Assembly (NCBI RefSeq): GCF_008704935.1
Contig: NZ_CP023692.1
Span: 6,487,501 to 6,551,500, forward strand
Reading direction: 5' to 3'
Origin: Streptomyces vinaceus
GTDB lineage: Bacteria; Actinomycetota; Actinomycetes; Streptomycetales; Streptomycetaceae
DNA length: 64,000 nucleotides
In this document: piece after piece, positions 14,856 through 23,830 of the stretch
Layout: every line of letters starts with the position of its first letter
Position numbering within the stretch: the first letter of the stretch is position 1
Made by a program: the position numbers and the translations under genes
The notes under the pieces: generated by a model
Database searches by the model: none
What the model was told of the DNA's origin: nothing
Seen by the model: the letters and a program-made list of their open reading frames with translations, nothing else

Positions 14856-15992
14856 ATGAGCACCACCCGTACCTCCGGTACGACGGCTACGACCATCGAC
14901 GTCGACCGTAGCGACGCGGACTACCGCGCCTGGCTGAAGGAGGCCGTCCGCAAGGTCCAGGCCGATGCCAACCGATCCGCCGATACCCACCTGCTGCGCT
15001 TCCCGCTCCCCGAGGAATGGGGCATCGACCTCTACCTCAAGGACGAGTCCACGCACCCGACCGGCTCCCTCAAGCACCGCCTCGCGCGCTCGCTCTTCCT
15101 CTACGGGCTGTGCAACGGATGGATCCGCCCCGGACGCCCGGTCATCGAGGCCTCGTCCGGGTCGACGGCGGTGTCGGAGGCGTACTTCGCGAAGTTGATC
15201 GGGGTTCCGTTCATCGCCGTCATGCCGCGTACGACGAGCCCGGAGAAGTGCCGGCTCATCGAATTCCACGGCGGTGAATGCCACTTCGTGGACGACTCGA
15301 TGAAGATGTACGAGGAGTCGGCGGAGCTCGCCGCCCGCACGGGCGGGCACTACATGGACCAGTTCACGTACGCGGAGCGGGCGACCGACTGGCGCGGCAA
15401 CAACAACATCGCGGAATCGATGTACCAGCAGCTGCGGTTGGAGCGATACCCCGAGCCGGCGTGGATCGTGGCGACGGCGGGCACGGGGGGCACGTCCGCG
15501 ACGATCGCGCGCTACGTGCACTACATGCAGCACGACACCCAGGTCTGCGTCCCGGATCCGGAGAACTCCTGCTTCTTCGACGGCTGGACCCGCAACGACC
15601 CGCACGCGAGCAGCGATTGCGGCTCGCGCATCGAGGGCATCGGGAGGCCGCGGATGGAGCCCAGCTTCGTGCCGGGGGCCATCGACCGGATGATGAAGGT
15701 GCCGGACGCGGCGAGCGTCGCCGCGTGCCGGGTGCTGGAGCGGGCGATCGGCCGCAAGGCGGGCGGCTCCACGGGGACGGGCGTGTGGAGCGCACTGAAG
15801 ATCATCTCGGAGATGGTGGCCGAGGGCCGCACGGGCAGCGTGGTCACGCTGCTGTGCGACCCGGGCGACCGCTACCTGGACAAGTACTACTCGGACGAGT
15901 GGCTGGCCACGCAGGGCCTGGACATCGCCCCGTACACGCGGACCCTCGAAACCCTGCTGGCGACCGGGGTCTGGCGCGAACCCGCGGTCTGA
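14856..15992 (+). CDS. PLP-dependent cysteine synthase-family enzyme (Cds1-like)
   Basis: 378 residues, fold type II PLP enzyme. The PLP lysine is K73 in HPTGSLKHRLA; ASSGSTAVSEAYFAKLIG binds the substrate carboxylate, and ATAGTGGTSATIARY the PLP phosphate. The sequence and length match the actinobacterial group containing mycobacterial Cds1 (Rv3684), an L-cysteine desulfhydrase that releases H2S, rather than CysK/CysM; desulfhydrase activity is therefore the preferred inference. The ATG at 14856 is preceded by AAGGAG. It is divergent from the anti-sigma-type ATPase. Confidence 0.88.
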   Translation: MSTTRTSGTTATTIDVDRSDADYRAWLKEAVRKVQADANRSADTHLLRFPLPEEWGIDLYLKDESTHPTGSLKHRLARSLFLYGLCNGWIRPGRPVIEASSGSTAVSEAYFAKLIGVPFIAVMPRTTSPEKCRLIEFHGGECHFVDDSMKMYEESAELAARTGGHYMDQFTYAERATDWRGNNNIAESMYQQLRLERYPEPAWIVATAGTGGTSATIARYVHYMQHDTQVCVPDPENSCFFDGWTRNDPHASSDCGSRIEGIGRPRMEPSFVPGAIDRMMKVPDAASVAACRVLERAIGRKAGGSTGTGVWSALKIISEMVAEGRTGSVVTLLCDPGDRYLDKYYSDEWLATQGLDIAPYTRTLETLLATGVWREPAV

Positions 15993-16019
15993 CCGCCCGC
16001 CCCGGGCCCGAACCGCGCG

Positions 16020-16520
16020 TCACTGACCGGCGGGGCGGTGGCGTTGTGCCGTCAGGCGGGCGTCCAGCGCCCGGACCGCCGACCGGAACGACTGCCCCAG
16101 GGCCGGGCGGGCGGCGGTGAGGGCGAGCCGTATCGGCGCCGGGGCGTCCACCGCGAACGTCCAGCGGACGAGGGTGCCGGAGCAGGGGTCGGCGGGGGTG
16201 AGCAGCCACTCCTCCAACAGCGCACGGATTCCGGGGGCGTTGGTCTCGTCGACCCGGTACGCGTAGCGCCGCTCCGGGTCCGCCGCCATGATCGTCTCCT
16301 CGAAGCGGGTCCCGCCGACCAGCCGGACCTCGCGGCCCGCACCCCCGTGCGTCGGCCGGGCCAGCGTCACCGCCCCGAACCACCGCGGCCACCCCTCGAC
16401 GTCCTCGGCCAGGGCCCGGTACACGGCCTCGGGCCCCGCCGCCGTCCGGGCGGTGAAGACGAGGCGGGTGGGGGCGTTCTCGATGAAGTCCAGCCCCACC
16501 GGGCGGAGTCGGCGAGCCAT
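16020..16520 (-). CDS. SRPBCC-fold (START-like) protein
   Basis: 166 residues of the polyketide cyclase/START-like SRPBCC superfamily: VYRALAEDVEGWPRWFGAV near the N-terminus, a central RFEETIMAADPERRYAYRV strand region and a C-terminal amphipathic helix (RSAVRALDARLTAQ). These small cup-shaped proteins bind hydrophobic ligands; the ligand is unknown. ATG 16520 has an excellent AGGAGG 7 nt upstream. It is divergent from the large membrane hydrolase gene, with a 5-copy 13-bp repeat between them. Confidence 0.86.
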   Translation of the reverse strand: MARRLRPVGLDFIENAPTRLVFTARTAAGPEAVYRALAEDVEGWPRWFGAVTLARPTHGGAGREVRLVGGTRFEETIMAADPERRYAYRVDETNAPGIRALLEEWLLTPADPCSGTLVRWTFAVDAPAPIRLALTAARPALGQSFRSAVRALDARLTAQRHRPAGQ

Positions 16521-16617
16521 GGCGGTCCCTCCTGGGGGTGTGCGATGGAACGTGCGTCCGCGTACCCTAACTGTCGCCCCGTCAGATGTCCGCCGCCCGG
16601 ACGGCCTTCGGTGCGGC

Positions 16618-16682
16618 CCGCGTACGGGACGCGTGCACGGGATGCGCGTATGGGACGCGCGTACGGGAGGCGCGTACGGGGG
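16618..16682. repeat. Five-copy 13-bp tandem repeat in a divergent promoter region
   Basis: Units of 13 bp run from 16618 to 16682: CCGCGTACGGGAC, GCGTGCACGGGAT, GCGCGTATGGGAC, GCGCGTACGGGAG, GCGCGTACGGGGG. The consensus is GCGCGTACGGGAC. The array lies between the SRPBCC gene and the membrane hydrolase gene. Confidence 0.8.
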
Positions 16683-16784
16683 TCCCAGATCGCCCCGACG
16701 TCGCCCGGACAGGCCTAGGCAGCCGGTCCGGGGCGCGGGATGCTGGTGGGTGCGCCGATCCTCCCCACGCGAGCGGAGGCCGAT

Positions 16785-19505
16785 GTGCCGGACCGCCCCC
16801 AGCCCCCGCAGAGCCCGCAGCCCCCACAGCCCCTGCATCCCCTGCCCCTCGAACTCCTCACACCCCCGCGCCCCCTGGCCCTCGAACTCCGCGTGCACGG
16901 GGTCCACGGCGCGCCCCCCGACGAACTGCTCGGCGACCCGCGCACCGTCCGGATCACCGGGGACTCCACCGCCGCCGTCTTCCGCCGCGCCGCGGACGTC
17001 GACGCCGAGACCCACCCCGAGCGGTACGCCGGCCGACCCGTCGTCGAGGCCTACTGCTGGTCCCGGCTGACCTCCGGCAACGGCGCCCGCGCCCTGTGGC
17101 TGCTGCTCCTGCCCTTCATGGTCGTCAACCTCGCCCACTGGGCCCGGCCGGCCGCGCCCGCCACCGGTCCGGCGCCGCGCGCGGTGCGCGCGTACGGGGT
17201 GCTCGTCCGGGTCCTCGCCCTCAGCCTCACCCTGCTGCTGATCGCGGCCGCCTGCGAGGTCGCGCTCGACCTCCTCGCCTGGCAGTGCGCCGGTTCCGGT
17301 GCCTGCACCGGCTCCCGGCCCTGGCTCGGATTCCTGGAGCCGGGCCGGTGGTGGGGCCAGCCGGGCCGCCGGCTCGCCCTCGGAGCGCTGGTCCCGGCCG
17401 CCCTGACGGGGCTGCTCTGGTACCTGTCGAACCGTACGTGGAGCGCGTACGAGTCCCAGCCCCCGCCTGCGGGCGCCGCCGTACCCGCGGCCCGCCCCGG
17501 CGGCGCGCCCGCGCTCGGTCGGCCCGGGTTCTGGTACGGGCGGCGCATCGTGGCCCGGCTGCGCGCCGCGCACACCGCGGCCGGGCTGCTGATCGTCGCG
17601 GCCGCCGTCGCCGCGCCCACCGCCCGCCACGACCGCCGCGCCGGCGTCCCCGTACTCGAAGCCCTCGGCTGGGCGGTGGAGGCGCTGCTGGCCGCCGGGG
17701 CCATCGCCGTCGCCTGGGTCGTCTGCCGGCGCGGCCGCACCGAAGACCGCGCCGACCACCGCCTCGACCGGGCCGCCGTCACCCTGCTGCCCCGATCCGC
17801 CCTCGCGCTGCTCGCCACCGTGCTGCTGTACGCGGGCTGGTCGCGCCCCGGCTGGACCTCCGCCGGACGGCTGCCCGGCGACTTCGCGTTCGGGGCGCTC
17901 ATGCTCGGCCAGGGCTGCTGCGTCCTGCTGCTCGCGGCCGTGGCAGTCCGCCTCTACCGGCTGGCCCCCGACCCGGCGACCGCCTTGTACGGGCTCGGCG
18001 GTCCCGCCATCGCCATGCTCGGCTGCGCCCTCGGCGGGGTCATGTCCGGCGGGGTCGCCCAGCGGGTCGCGGACTGGCTGGACGGGGCGGGCGGGGCGGT
18101 CGGGGCGGTCGGGTTGGGCGGGGCGGTCGGGTTGGGCGGGGCGGCGGTTCCGGCACCCCCCGTGCCCGCGCCTCCCGTGCTGCTGTCCTGGCAGGCCGCC
18201 GTACTGCCCCCGCTGCTCCTCGTACTGGCCCTGCTCGGCGCCTGCTTCGCCGTGCGCGGGGTCCTCGCGCGGCGCCGGCTCGCCGCGGGAGTGGCCGCCG
18301 AGTACCCGGGGGAGCCGCCCGACGTGCACCGCAGCCGGCGGATCGCCGGAGCCCGGGCGGCCGCCGCGCTCACCGACTCCGCCCCCTGGTTCGTGGCCGC
18401 CGTCTCCGGGATCACCCTGCTGCTCGGCGCGGGCGCCCTCGCCGGGGCCTGGCTCAGCGGAAAGGTCCCGGGCGAGGCGGCCCGCGGCGCCCATCCGCTG
18501 CTGGAGACCGCCGCCCGGGCCGCGCAGGACGCCGGGTCCTGGCTGATCGGCCTCGGCATCGCCGCGTTCATCGCCTGGGGCCGCCGCGCCTACCGGGACC
18601 CCGCGGCCCGCCGCACGATCGGCGTGCTGTGGGACGTCGGCACCTTCTGGCCGCGCGCCGCCCATCCCTTCGCCCCGCCCTGCTACGCCGAGCGCGCCGT
18701 CCCCGACCTGACCTGGCGGATGGCCGGCTGGACCGGCCGCACCGGCGGCCGCCTCGTCATCTCCGGCCACTCCCAGGGCAGCGTCCTCGCGGCCGCCGCC
18801 GTCTGGCAGCTGGCGCCGCACGTCCGCCGCCGGGTCGCCCTGCTCACGTACGGCTCCCCGCTCCGGCGGCTGTACGGGCGCTGGTTCCCGGCGTACTTCG
18901 GCCCGGGCCCCATCGCCGCCCTGCACGCCGACATCGACTGCTGGCGCAACCTCTGGCGCGCCACGGATCCCATCGGCGGCCCGGTCCTTCCGGGGGCCCG
19001 AGCGGCCGCCCCCGCTCAAGCGGCGCCGACCACCGCCGCCCCCGTCGCCCCTGCCGCCGCTGCCCCTGCCCCCGCCGCCGACTCCGTCGACCGGGGACCG
19101 CTCGCCGATCCGCTCGCCTACGGGCGCAGCGCCCGCTACCCGCTGCCCGCGCCGATCCTCGGGCACTTCGACTACCAGGCCGACCCGGCCTTCGCCGCCG
19201 AACGCGACGCGCTCCTGGCCCTGCTGGCCGGACCCGCCCGCTGCGCCCGGTCCGCCGCGGCCGCCGCATCCGTGGTCCCGGCCCCGGAGCCACCGGCCAC
19301 GACCGGTGCACCGGCCACGACCGGTGCACCGGCCACGACCGGCGCACCAGCTCCGCAGGCTTCACCGGCCCTGCGGAACTCGCCCACCACACGCGCCGCA
19401 CCAGCCCCGGCGACCCCGTCCGCGCCGGCCCTGCCCGCCCCCAGGATCAGCAAGGAGCCGGCAGGACCGGAAGGGGCGGGAGGTCCTCCGGGAACAGGAG
19501 GGTGA
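16785..19505 (+). CDS. Large integral membrane protein with C-terminal serine hydrolase domain
   Basis: 906 residues. The N-terminus carries a conserved LALELRVHGVHG segment and VVEAYCWSRLTSG, followed by about eight to ten hydrophobic segments (first near LWLLLLPFMVVNLAHW). After the last membrane segment, residues around 660-800 look like an alpha/beta hydrolase: LVISGHSQGSVLAAA (nucleophile Ser), TYGSPLRRLYGRWFPAYFG, ATDPIGGPV (possible Asp) and LGHFDYQADPAF (possible His). The Ala/Pro/Thr-rich tail contains three PATTGA repeats. This is an uncharacterised streptomycete family; a membrane-bound lipase or esterase is the inference. GTG 16785 has GGAGG 5 nt upstream; an in-frame ATG at 16740 is the alternative. 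Its 3' end overlaps the convergent AAA+ gene by 59 bp. Confidence 0.85.
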   Translation: MPDRPQPPQSPQPPQPLHPLPLELLTPPRPLALELRVHGVHGAPPDELLGDPRTVRITGDSTAAVFRRAADVDAETHPERYAGRPVVEAYCWSRLTSGNGARALWLLLLPFMVVNLAHWARPAAPATGPAPRAVRAYGVLVRVLALSLTLLLIAAACEVALDLLAWQCAGSGACTGSRPWLGFLEPGRWWGQPGRRLALGALVPAALTGLLWYLSNRTWSAYESQPPPAGAAVPAARPGGAPALGRPGFWYGRRIVARLRAAHTAAGLLIVAAAVAAPTARHDRRAGVPVLEALGWAVEALLAAGAIAVAWVVCRRGRTEDRADHRLDRAAVTLLPRSALALLATVLLYAGWSRPGWTSAGRLPGDFAFGALMLGQGCCVLLLAAVAVRLYRLAPDPATALYGLGGPAIAMLGCALGGVMSGGVAQRVADWLDGAGGAVGAVGLGGAVGLGGAAVPAPPVPAPPVLLSWQAAVLPPLLLVLALLGACFAVRGVLARRRLAAGVAAEYPGEPPDVHRSRRIAGARAAAALTDSAPWFVAAVSGITLLLGAGALAGAWLSGKVPGEAARGAHPLLETAARAAQDAGSWLIGLGIAAFIAWGRRAYRDPAARRTIGVLWDVGTFWPRAAHPFAPPCYAERAVPDLTWRMAGWTGRTGGRLVISGHSQGSVLAAAAVWQLAPHVRRRVALLTYGSPLRRLYGRWFPAYFGPGPIAALHADIDCWRNLWRATDPIGGPVLPGARAAAPAQAAPTTAAPVAPAAAAPAPAADSVDRGPLADPLAYGRSARYPLPAPILGHFDYQADPAFAAERDALLALLAGPARCARSAAAAASVVPAPEPPATTGAPATTGAPATTGAPAPQASPALRNSPTTRAAPAPATPSAPALPAPRISKEPAGPEGAGGPPGTGG
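18105..18140 (+). repeat. Exact 18-bp tandem duplication inside the membrane hydrolase gene
   Basis: GCGGTCGGGTTGGGCGGG occurs twice in tandem (18105-18122, 18123-18140), embedded in a longer G-run region from about 18083 that also fits a G-quadruplex motif on the coding strand. It encodes Gly/Ala/Val/Leu repeats between membrane segments. Confidence 0.8.
19293..19346 (+). repeat. Three-copy 18-bp tandem repeat encoding PATTGA
   Basis: Units CCGGCCACGACCGGTGCA at 19293, 19311 and 19329 (the last with one change) encode the hexapeptide PATTGA three times in the C-terminal tail of the membrane hydrolase. Confidence 0.85.
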
Positions 19506-21900
19506 GCTCGTCCGTGCCCGGGTCCGACAGCTGCGCCACCCGGCCCGCGTGGCGCTCCACCATCGATTCGAAGGTCTGCCGCGCCGTGCGGCCGTTGCCG
19601 AACGCCGGGCCCTTCGGGAGGTCGGTGAAGTACGTCAGCAGCGCCTTCTCCGTGCCCTCCCCGAGCCGGTACTCGTGCTCCTCCGCCTGCTGTTCCACGA
19701 TCCGCAGCAGCTCCTGCGGCCCGTAGTCCCCGAACGTGATCGTCCGGGAGAACCGCGAGGCCACCCCCGGGTTGACGGTCAGGAAGCGGTCCATCTCCGC
19801 CGTGTACCCGGCGACGATGACCACCACCGCGTCCCGGTGGTCCTCCATCAGCTTCACCAGCGTGTCGATCGCCTCGCGCCCGAAGTCCCGCCCCGAGTCC
19901 TCCGGGGCCAGCGCGTACGCCTCGTCGATGAACAGGACCCCGCCGCGCGCCCGGTCGAACGCCTCCTGGGTGCGGATCGCCGTGGACCCGATGTGCTCGC
20001 CGACCAGGTCCACCCGCGAGACCTCGACCAGGTGGCCGCGCTCCAGGACCCCGAGGGAGGCCAGGATCTCCCCGTAGAGCCGGGCCACCGTGGTCTTGCC
20101 CGTGCCGGGGCTGCCGGTGAACACCAGATGGCGGCGGACCGAGGCGGCCTTGAGGCCCGCCTGCTGCCGGCGCCGGCCCACCTCGATCATGTCGGTGAGC
20201 GCCCGCACCTCGCGCTTGACGCTGTCCAGGCCCACCAGCGCGTCGAGCTGCCCCAGCACCTCGCCGGAGCCGCGCGCCGCCGCCGGCTCCCGGTCCGCCT
20301 CCTCCACGCCCCGCGGGGACGGCACGGGAGCCGCCGCCTCCACCGCCGGGCCCCGGACCGCGCCGACCGTACGGATCCCCGCGCGCTCGGCGGTGAGGGC
20401 CCCGGCCCCGGCCGACTGGGCGGCGAGCCGCGGGCCCGACTCGTCACTCGTGCAGTCCTCGGCGACCGGGCCGTCCTCGGCGAACTCGTATCCCCCGCGC
20501 GCGCAGCGCTCGGTGTGGCAGCGGGTCAGCGTGGTGCGGCAGCCGTCGATGACGTGGAAGCCGAAGCCCGAACTGCCCGTCACCCGGCAGGACTGGAAGG
20601 TGCCGCGGCCGCCCGCCGACACGTAGAACCCCGCCTCCGAGGGGGAGCTGACCGTGCACCGCTCCAGCGCGGGATCGGCGCCCTTGGTGACGATCACCCC
20701 CGTCTGGACCGCGTCGATCGTGCAGTTGGCGAGGGTGCCGCCGCTGCCGTGGTCGCGGAACCAGGCCCCCGTCGCCGCCTCCCGGATCCGGCAGTCGTCG
20801 ACCTGCGCGGTGGCCCCGTCGCTCACCGACACGGCCGTGTTGCGCACCTGGGAGAGATCGCTGTCGACGACGTCGGCGCGCGAGCCACGGTCCAGGACGA
20901 ACACCGCGTCCGGTACGTCGTGCACCCGGCAGGAGCTCAGCGAGGCGGTGGCCCCGTCGCTGATCCACACCGCCGGATAGTCGCCCGTGCTGTCGTGGAT
21001 CTCGCAGGACTCGGCGTCCACCCGGGTACCCGGATCCCACACCGACAGGCCGTTGCGGCCGAACCGGCGGACGGTGGTCCGGCTGAGCGTCAGCACCGAA
21101 CGGGAGCGCAGGTCCACCGCGTTCTCCGGGATGTCGTGGATGTCGCAGCCGGCGAGCGTGAGCACCGCGTCCGTGTCGAGGGTGACCCCGTCCGCCGTCG
21201 TACGGTGCACCGCGCAGTCGGTGAGGCGGGCCGCGGCGCGCGCGGCGATCTGCACGCCCGTGCCGTTGATCTCGTAGACCTCGCAGCCCAACGCCTCCAG
21301 CCCCGAACCCTCGCCGGTGACCGCGATCCCCGCGCCCGACGCATGGTGGATCCGGCAGCGCTCCAGCCGCGGTCGGCCGCCGCCGCGCACGGAGACCCCG
21401 GTCTGTCCGGCGGCCACCACCTCGCACTCCTCGAACACCCCGCCGCCACCGTCCAGTACGGCGATCCCGACACCCGCCGGGTTCTCCACCGTGCACCGCC
21501 GCACCAGGGGCCGGGCCCCGCCGCGCACCTCGATGCCCGCCGCCGACCGGGTGCTCACCCGCAGATCGGTGAGCTCCGGCGAACCCTCCTCGACCAGCAG
21601 CGCGGGCGCCGCACGGTCCTGCCCCTCCAGGTGCAGGTCCTGGACCACGGCCGAGGCGCGCACCGTCAGCGCGATCCCGTCGAGCGGGGCGATCCGCACC
21701 GACCCCACCGAACCCTCCGGCCCGCGCAGGGTCACGGCATGGTTCAGCACCAGGTTCTCCCGGTAGGTGCCGGGAGCGATGGACAGCACGTCACCGTCGC
21801 CCGCGACGGCCAGCGCGGCGGCCAGCGTCGGATACTCACCGGAGCGGCGCCGCCACCGCGAAGACCCGCCGTGCGTCACCTGGACCGTGCCCTGTGCCAT
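19447..21900 (-). CDS. Right-handed beta-helix protein fused to a CbxX/CfqX-type AAA+ ATPase
   Basis: 817 residues. The first about 480 residues are pectate-lyase-like beta-helix coils with repeating C-x-V/I-x(8-12)-G-I/V spacing (LVRRCTVENPAGVGIAVLDG, LERCRIHHASGAGIAV). After a low-complexity linker comes an AAA+ module: Walker A GSPGTGKT at 596-603, Walker B VLFIDE at 655-660, arginine finger region NPGVASRFSR near 710-719. This AAA+ type includes CbbX, SpoVK and the N-terminal ATPase of type VII secretion EccA. No signal peptide is seen, so it is cytoplasmic; the beta-helix probably binds the client or a polymer. ATG 21900 (MAQGTVQV) was chosen since upstream codons are non-conserved. Target unknown. 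Confidence 0.87.
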   Translation of the reverse strand: MAQGTVQVTHGGSSRWRRRSGEYPTLAAALAVAGDGDVLSIAPGTYRENLVLNHAVTLRGPEGSVGSVRIAPLDGIALTVRASAVVQDLHLEGQDRAAPALLVEEGSPELTDLRVSTRSAAGIEVRGGARPLVRRCTVENPAGVGIAVLDGGGGVFEECEVVAAGQTGVSVRGGGRPRLERCRIHHASGAGIAVTGEGSGLEALGCEVYEINGTGVQIAARAAARLTDCAVHRTTADGVTLDTDAVLTLAGCDIHDIPENAVDLRSRSVLTLSRTTVRRFGRNGLSVWDPGTRVDAESCEIHDSTGDYPAVWISDGATASLSSCRVHDVPDAVFVLDRGSRADVVDSDLSQVRNTAVSVSDGATAQVDDCRIREAATGAWFRDHGSGGTLANCTIDAVQTGVIVTKGADPALERCTVSSPSEAGFYVSAGGRGTFQSCRVTGSSGFGFHVIDGCRTTLTRCHTERCARGGYEFAEDGPVAEDCTSDESGPRLAAQSAGAGALTAERAGIRTVGAVRGPAVEAAAPVPSPRGVEEADREPAAARGSGEVLGQLDALVGLDSVKREVRALTDMIEVGRRRQQAGLKAASVRRHLVFTGSPGTGKTTVARLYGEILASLGVLERGHLVEVSRVDLVGEHIGSTAIRTQEAFDRARGGVLFIDEAYALAPEDSGRDFGREAIDTLVKLMEDHRDAVVVIVAGYTAEMDRFLTVNPGVASRFSRTITFGDYGPQELLRIVEQQAEEHEYRLGEGTEKALLTYFTDLPKGPAFGNGRTARQTFESMVERHAGRVAQLSDPGTDELTLLFPEDLPPLPVLPAPC

Positions 21901-22032
21901 GGTGCTGTCGTGCCCCCGCCCTCGTGCTCGTGCCGTCGAAGCGGCTGAAACCACCACCGCCGCCCACCGGGTCGGCGGCGGCCGACTCCGGCCGCTCCAC
22001 CGTAGCGCGCGCGGGGCCGGTGAGATGCCAGG

Positions 22033-22644
22033 TCAGCTGCCCGCGCCCGCCCGGCCCCAGTCCGGTCCCGCCGCGGCCCACGCCCGGTCCAGCCGTATGT
22101 ACCGACGGTGCATGAGCCTTCGTACGACCAGCCGGCGGACCGTCTCCACCAACGCGGCCGCGCCGAGGGCGGCGGCCAGGCCCACCAGCGCCGCGTGGGC
22201 GCTCGCCGACGAGGCGTCGAGGGGGCGCCCCACGAGCCGGCCCCGCGTATCGGTCCATATCCGGAACCGGTCGCCCGCCTGAGGCGGTTCCTCCGCCGCC
22301 GGCACCGTGCCCTGGTGGCTGCTGCCGTCGGGCGCCGTCCAGGACGCGACGATCTGCGTGCGCTGCGGGGCCTGCCGCTGCGCCGACGGATCGGCCTCCG
22401 TCCCCGCGGGTGGGGCCGCGGCCGGCCGCACCACCACCGCCGGTACGAGATACCGGTCCTGCCGCTGTTCGCGCGCGGCCCGCTGCAGCGTGCCGTCCAC
22501 CTCCAGGCCCGCGACCGTGCCGACGGCCGGAGCCACCAGCAGGACGCAGACCAGCGCGGCGAACGCCACCCATGCCTCGAAGAGATCAGTAGGCCGGCGC
22601 AGTGGATTGCGCCGCCAACGCCACACACCCGTTGCTGTCCACAC
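22033..22644 (-). CDS. Rv1733c-family membrane protein
   Basis: 203 residues. The family start WRRNPLRRPTDLFEAWVAFA is followed by a membrane segment (about 24-44); a proline-rich loop with the ASWTAPDGSSHQGTV strand and GDRFRIWTDTRG lies between, and a second membrane segment near 150-170 precedes a basic tail. The family takes its name from mycobacterial Rv1733c, a dormancy-regulon antigen of unknown function, and is multi-copy in streptomycetes. I chose GTG 22644, preceded by AGGGGGT; upstream codons are not family-like. Confidence 0.82.
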   Translation of the reverse strand: MWTATGVWRWRRNPLRRPTDLFEAWVAFAALVCVLLVAPAVGTVAGLEVDGTLQRAAREQRQDRYLVPAVVVRPAAAPPAGTEADPSAQRQAPQRTQIVASWTAPDGSSHQGTVPAAEEPPQAGDRFRIWTDTRGRLVGRPLDASSASAHAALVGLAAALGAAALVETVRRLVVRRLMHRRYIRLDRAWAAAGPDWGRAGAGS

Positions 22645-22950
22645 GGTCCGGCACCCCCTTTGCCTCCGTCTGCCTGCGGTCCAAGCCTCCCGCACCCCCC
22701 GGCGACGTGCATTCCGGGACGCGCGGCAGCCGTGTCACCCGATCCGGTGCATGAATGCCTGGGAGCGAGACCGTCGCCCTGGTCCCGGCCTTGGTCGTGG
22801 CCTTTGCCCCGGCTCCGGCCGAAGCCGGGCCCGCTCCCGCACCTTCCCTGTCACAGCCGTCGAATGCTCCAACGGCCCGCTCACGGTGCTTGGTTCCAGT
22901 CTTCCGCCACAGCCCCTCGAAGGTGTCATTCCGAGGGGCGGTCCGGCCCG
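22645..22950. other. 306-bp gap without a gene
   Basis: This stretch holds the promoter side of the Rv1733c-like gene and the 3' flank of the MOSC gene. I see no credible coding frame. A 7-bp hairpin (CCCGGCT at 22808-22814 with AGCCGGG at 22823-22829) could help end MOSC transcription. Confidence 0.5.
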
Positions 22951-23775
22951 CTACTCCAGGACGCGGACCTCGTCGCCCACCCGCACCGTGCCCGCCCGCA
23001 CCGGCACCAGCTGACGCCCGAAGGCCAGCGACTTGCCGATCCGGCGGTGCCGGGCCAGGGACTTGAGGGGCTCCTTGCCGCGTTCCGCCGTCGCCTGGTC
23101 GGTGGTCGTCACGACGCAGCGCCCGCACTCGCGGACCCCGCGGAAGACGGCGTCGCCGATCGCGATGCGCCGCCAGCCGTCCTCCGCCCACGCCTCGGCG
23201 CCGGCGACCACCACGTTCGGGCGGAAACGATTCATCGGCAGCGGACCCTCCTCGGGATGGTCCCCCTGCGCGATGAGGGAGTTGAGCGCGTCCAGCGACG
23301 CGAGGGTCACGAGCAGGACCGGATAGGCGTCGGCGAGGCTCACCGTCTCGCCCGGCAGCGCGTACGCCGGGTCGACGGGCCGCCGTACGGCCGGGTCGTC
23401 CAGGTGCACCAGTCGCGCCGGCACCCCCAGGTAGGCGCTGAACCAGTCGGCCGCCGCGTTCGCCGCGACCACGGTCTCGACCTTCTTCCCGAACAGGGTG
23501 ACCGGCTCCAGCGGACCCGGCTCCGGCACCTCCACGACCAGCTCGGCCATGCCCGGCGCCGACAGGGCGACCGCGCCGCCCCCCAGCGGACGCGCCGCGG
23601 CCAACGCCAGCCGGGGCTGCTGGCGTTGGGTGATGACCGTGCCCTCGGTGTCCACCACTGCCCACCGCCGGTCCCCGGACAGCCCCCAGGGCTCCACGGC
23701 CATCTCGCCGGGAGATGTCCCCGCTACCGACTTGACGGGATGGATGTGGAGCGCCTGGACACGCAAGTTCGACAT
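22951..23775 (-). CDS. MOSC-domain protein (YcbX/mARC-like)
   Basis: 274 residues: a MOSC N-terminal beta-barrel (ALHIHPVKSVAG at the start) and the MOSC domain with NRFRPNVVV (about 182-190) and the conserved cysteine motif CGRC at 217-220. The family binds molybdenum cofactor sulfur or the cofactor itself; YcbX and mARC reduce N-hydroxylated compounds. Whether this protein is an N-reductase or a sulfur carrier cannot be told, and no reductase partner adjoins it. The ATG at 23775 has AGGA 7 nt upstream. Confidence 0.92.
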   Translation of the reverse strand: MSNLRVQALHIHPVKSVAGTSPGEMAVEPWGLSGDRRWAVVDTEGTVITQRQQPRLALAAARPLGGGAVALSAPGMAELVVEVPEPGPLEPVTLFGKKVETVVAANAAADWFSAYLGVPARLVHLDDPAVRRPVDPAYALPGETVSLADAYPVLLVTLASLDALNSLIAQGDHPEEGPLPMNRFRPNVVVAGAEAWAEDGWRRIAIGDAVFRGVRECGRCVVTTTDQATAERGKEPLKSLARHRRIGKSLAFGRQLVPVRAGTVRVGDEVRVLE

Positions 23776-23830
23776 GGGAGCATCCTGCCAGGACCTCCCG
23801 CGCCCGCCCTAGTGGGCTTTCCCGGATCTG

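Noticed and set aside
16586..19726. Plus-strand frame of 1046 codons
   Set aside because: Shifted frame of the membrane hydrolase gene with Arg/Pro/Ala composition and no membrane pattern.
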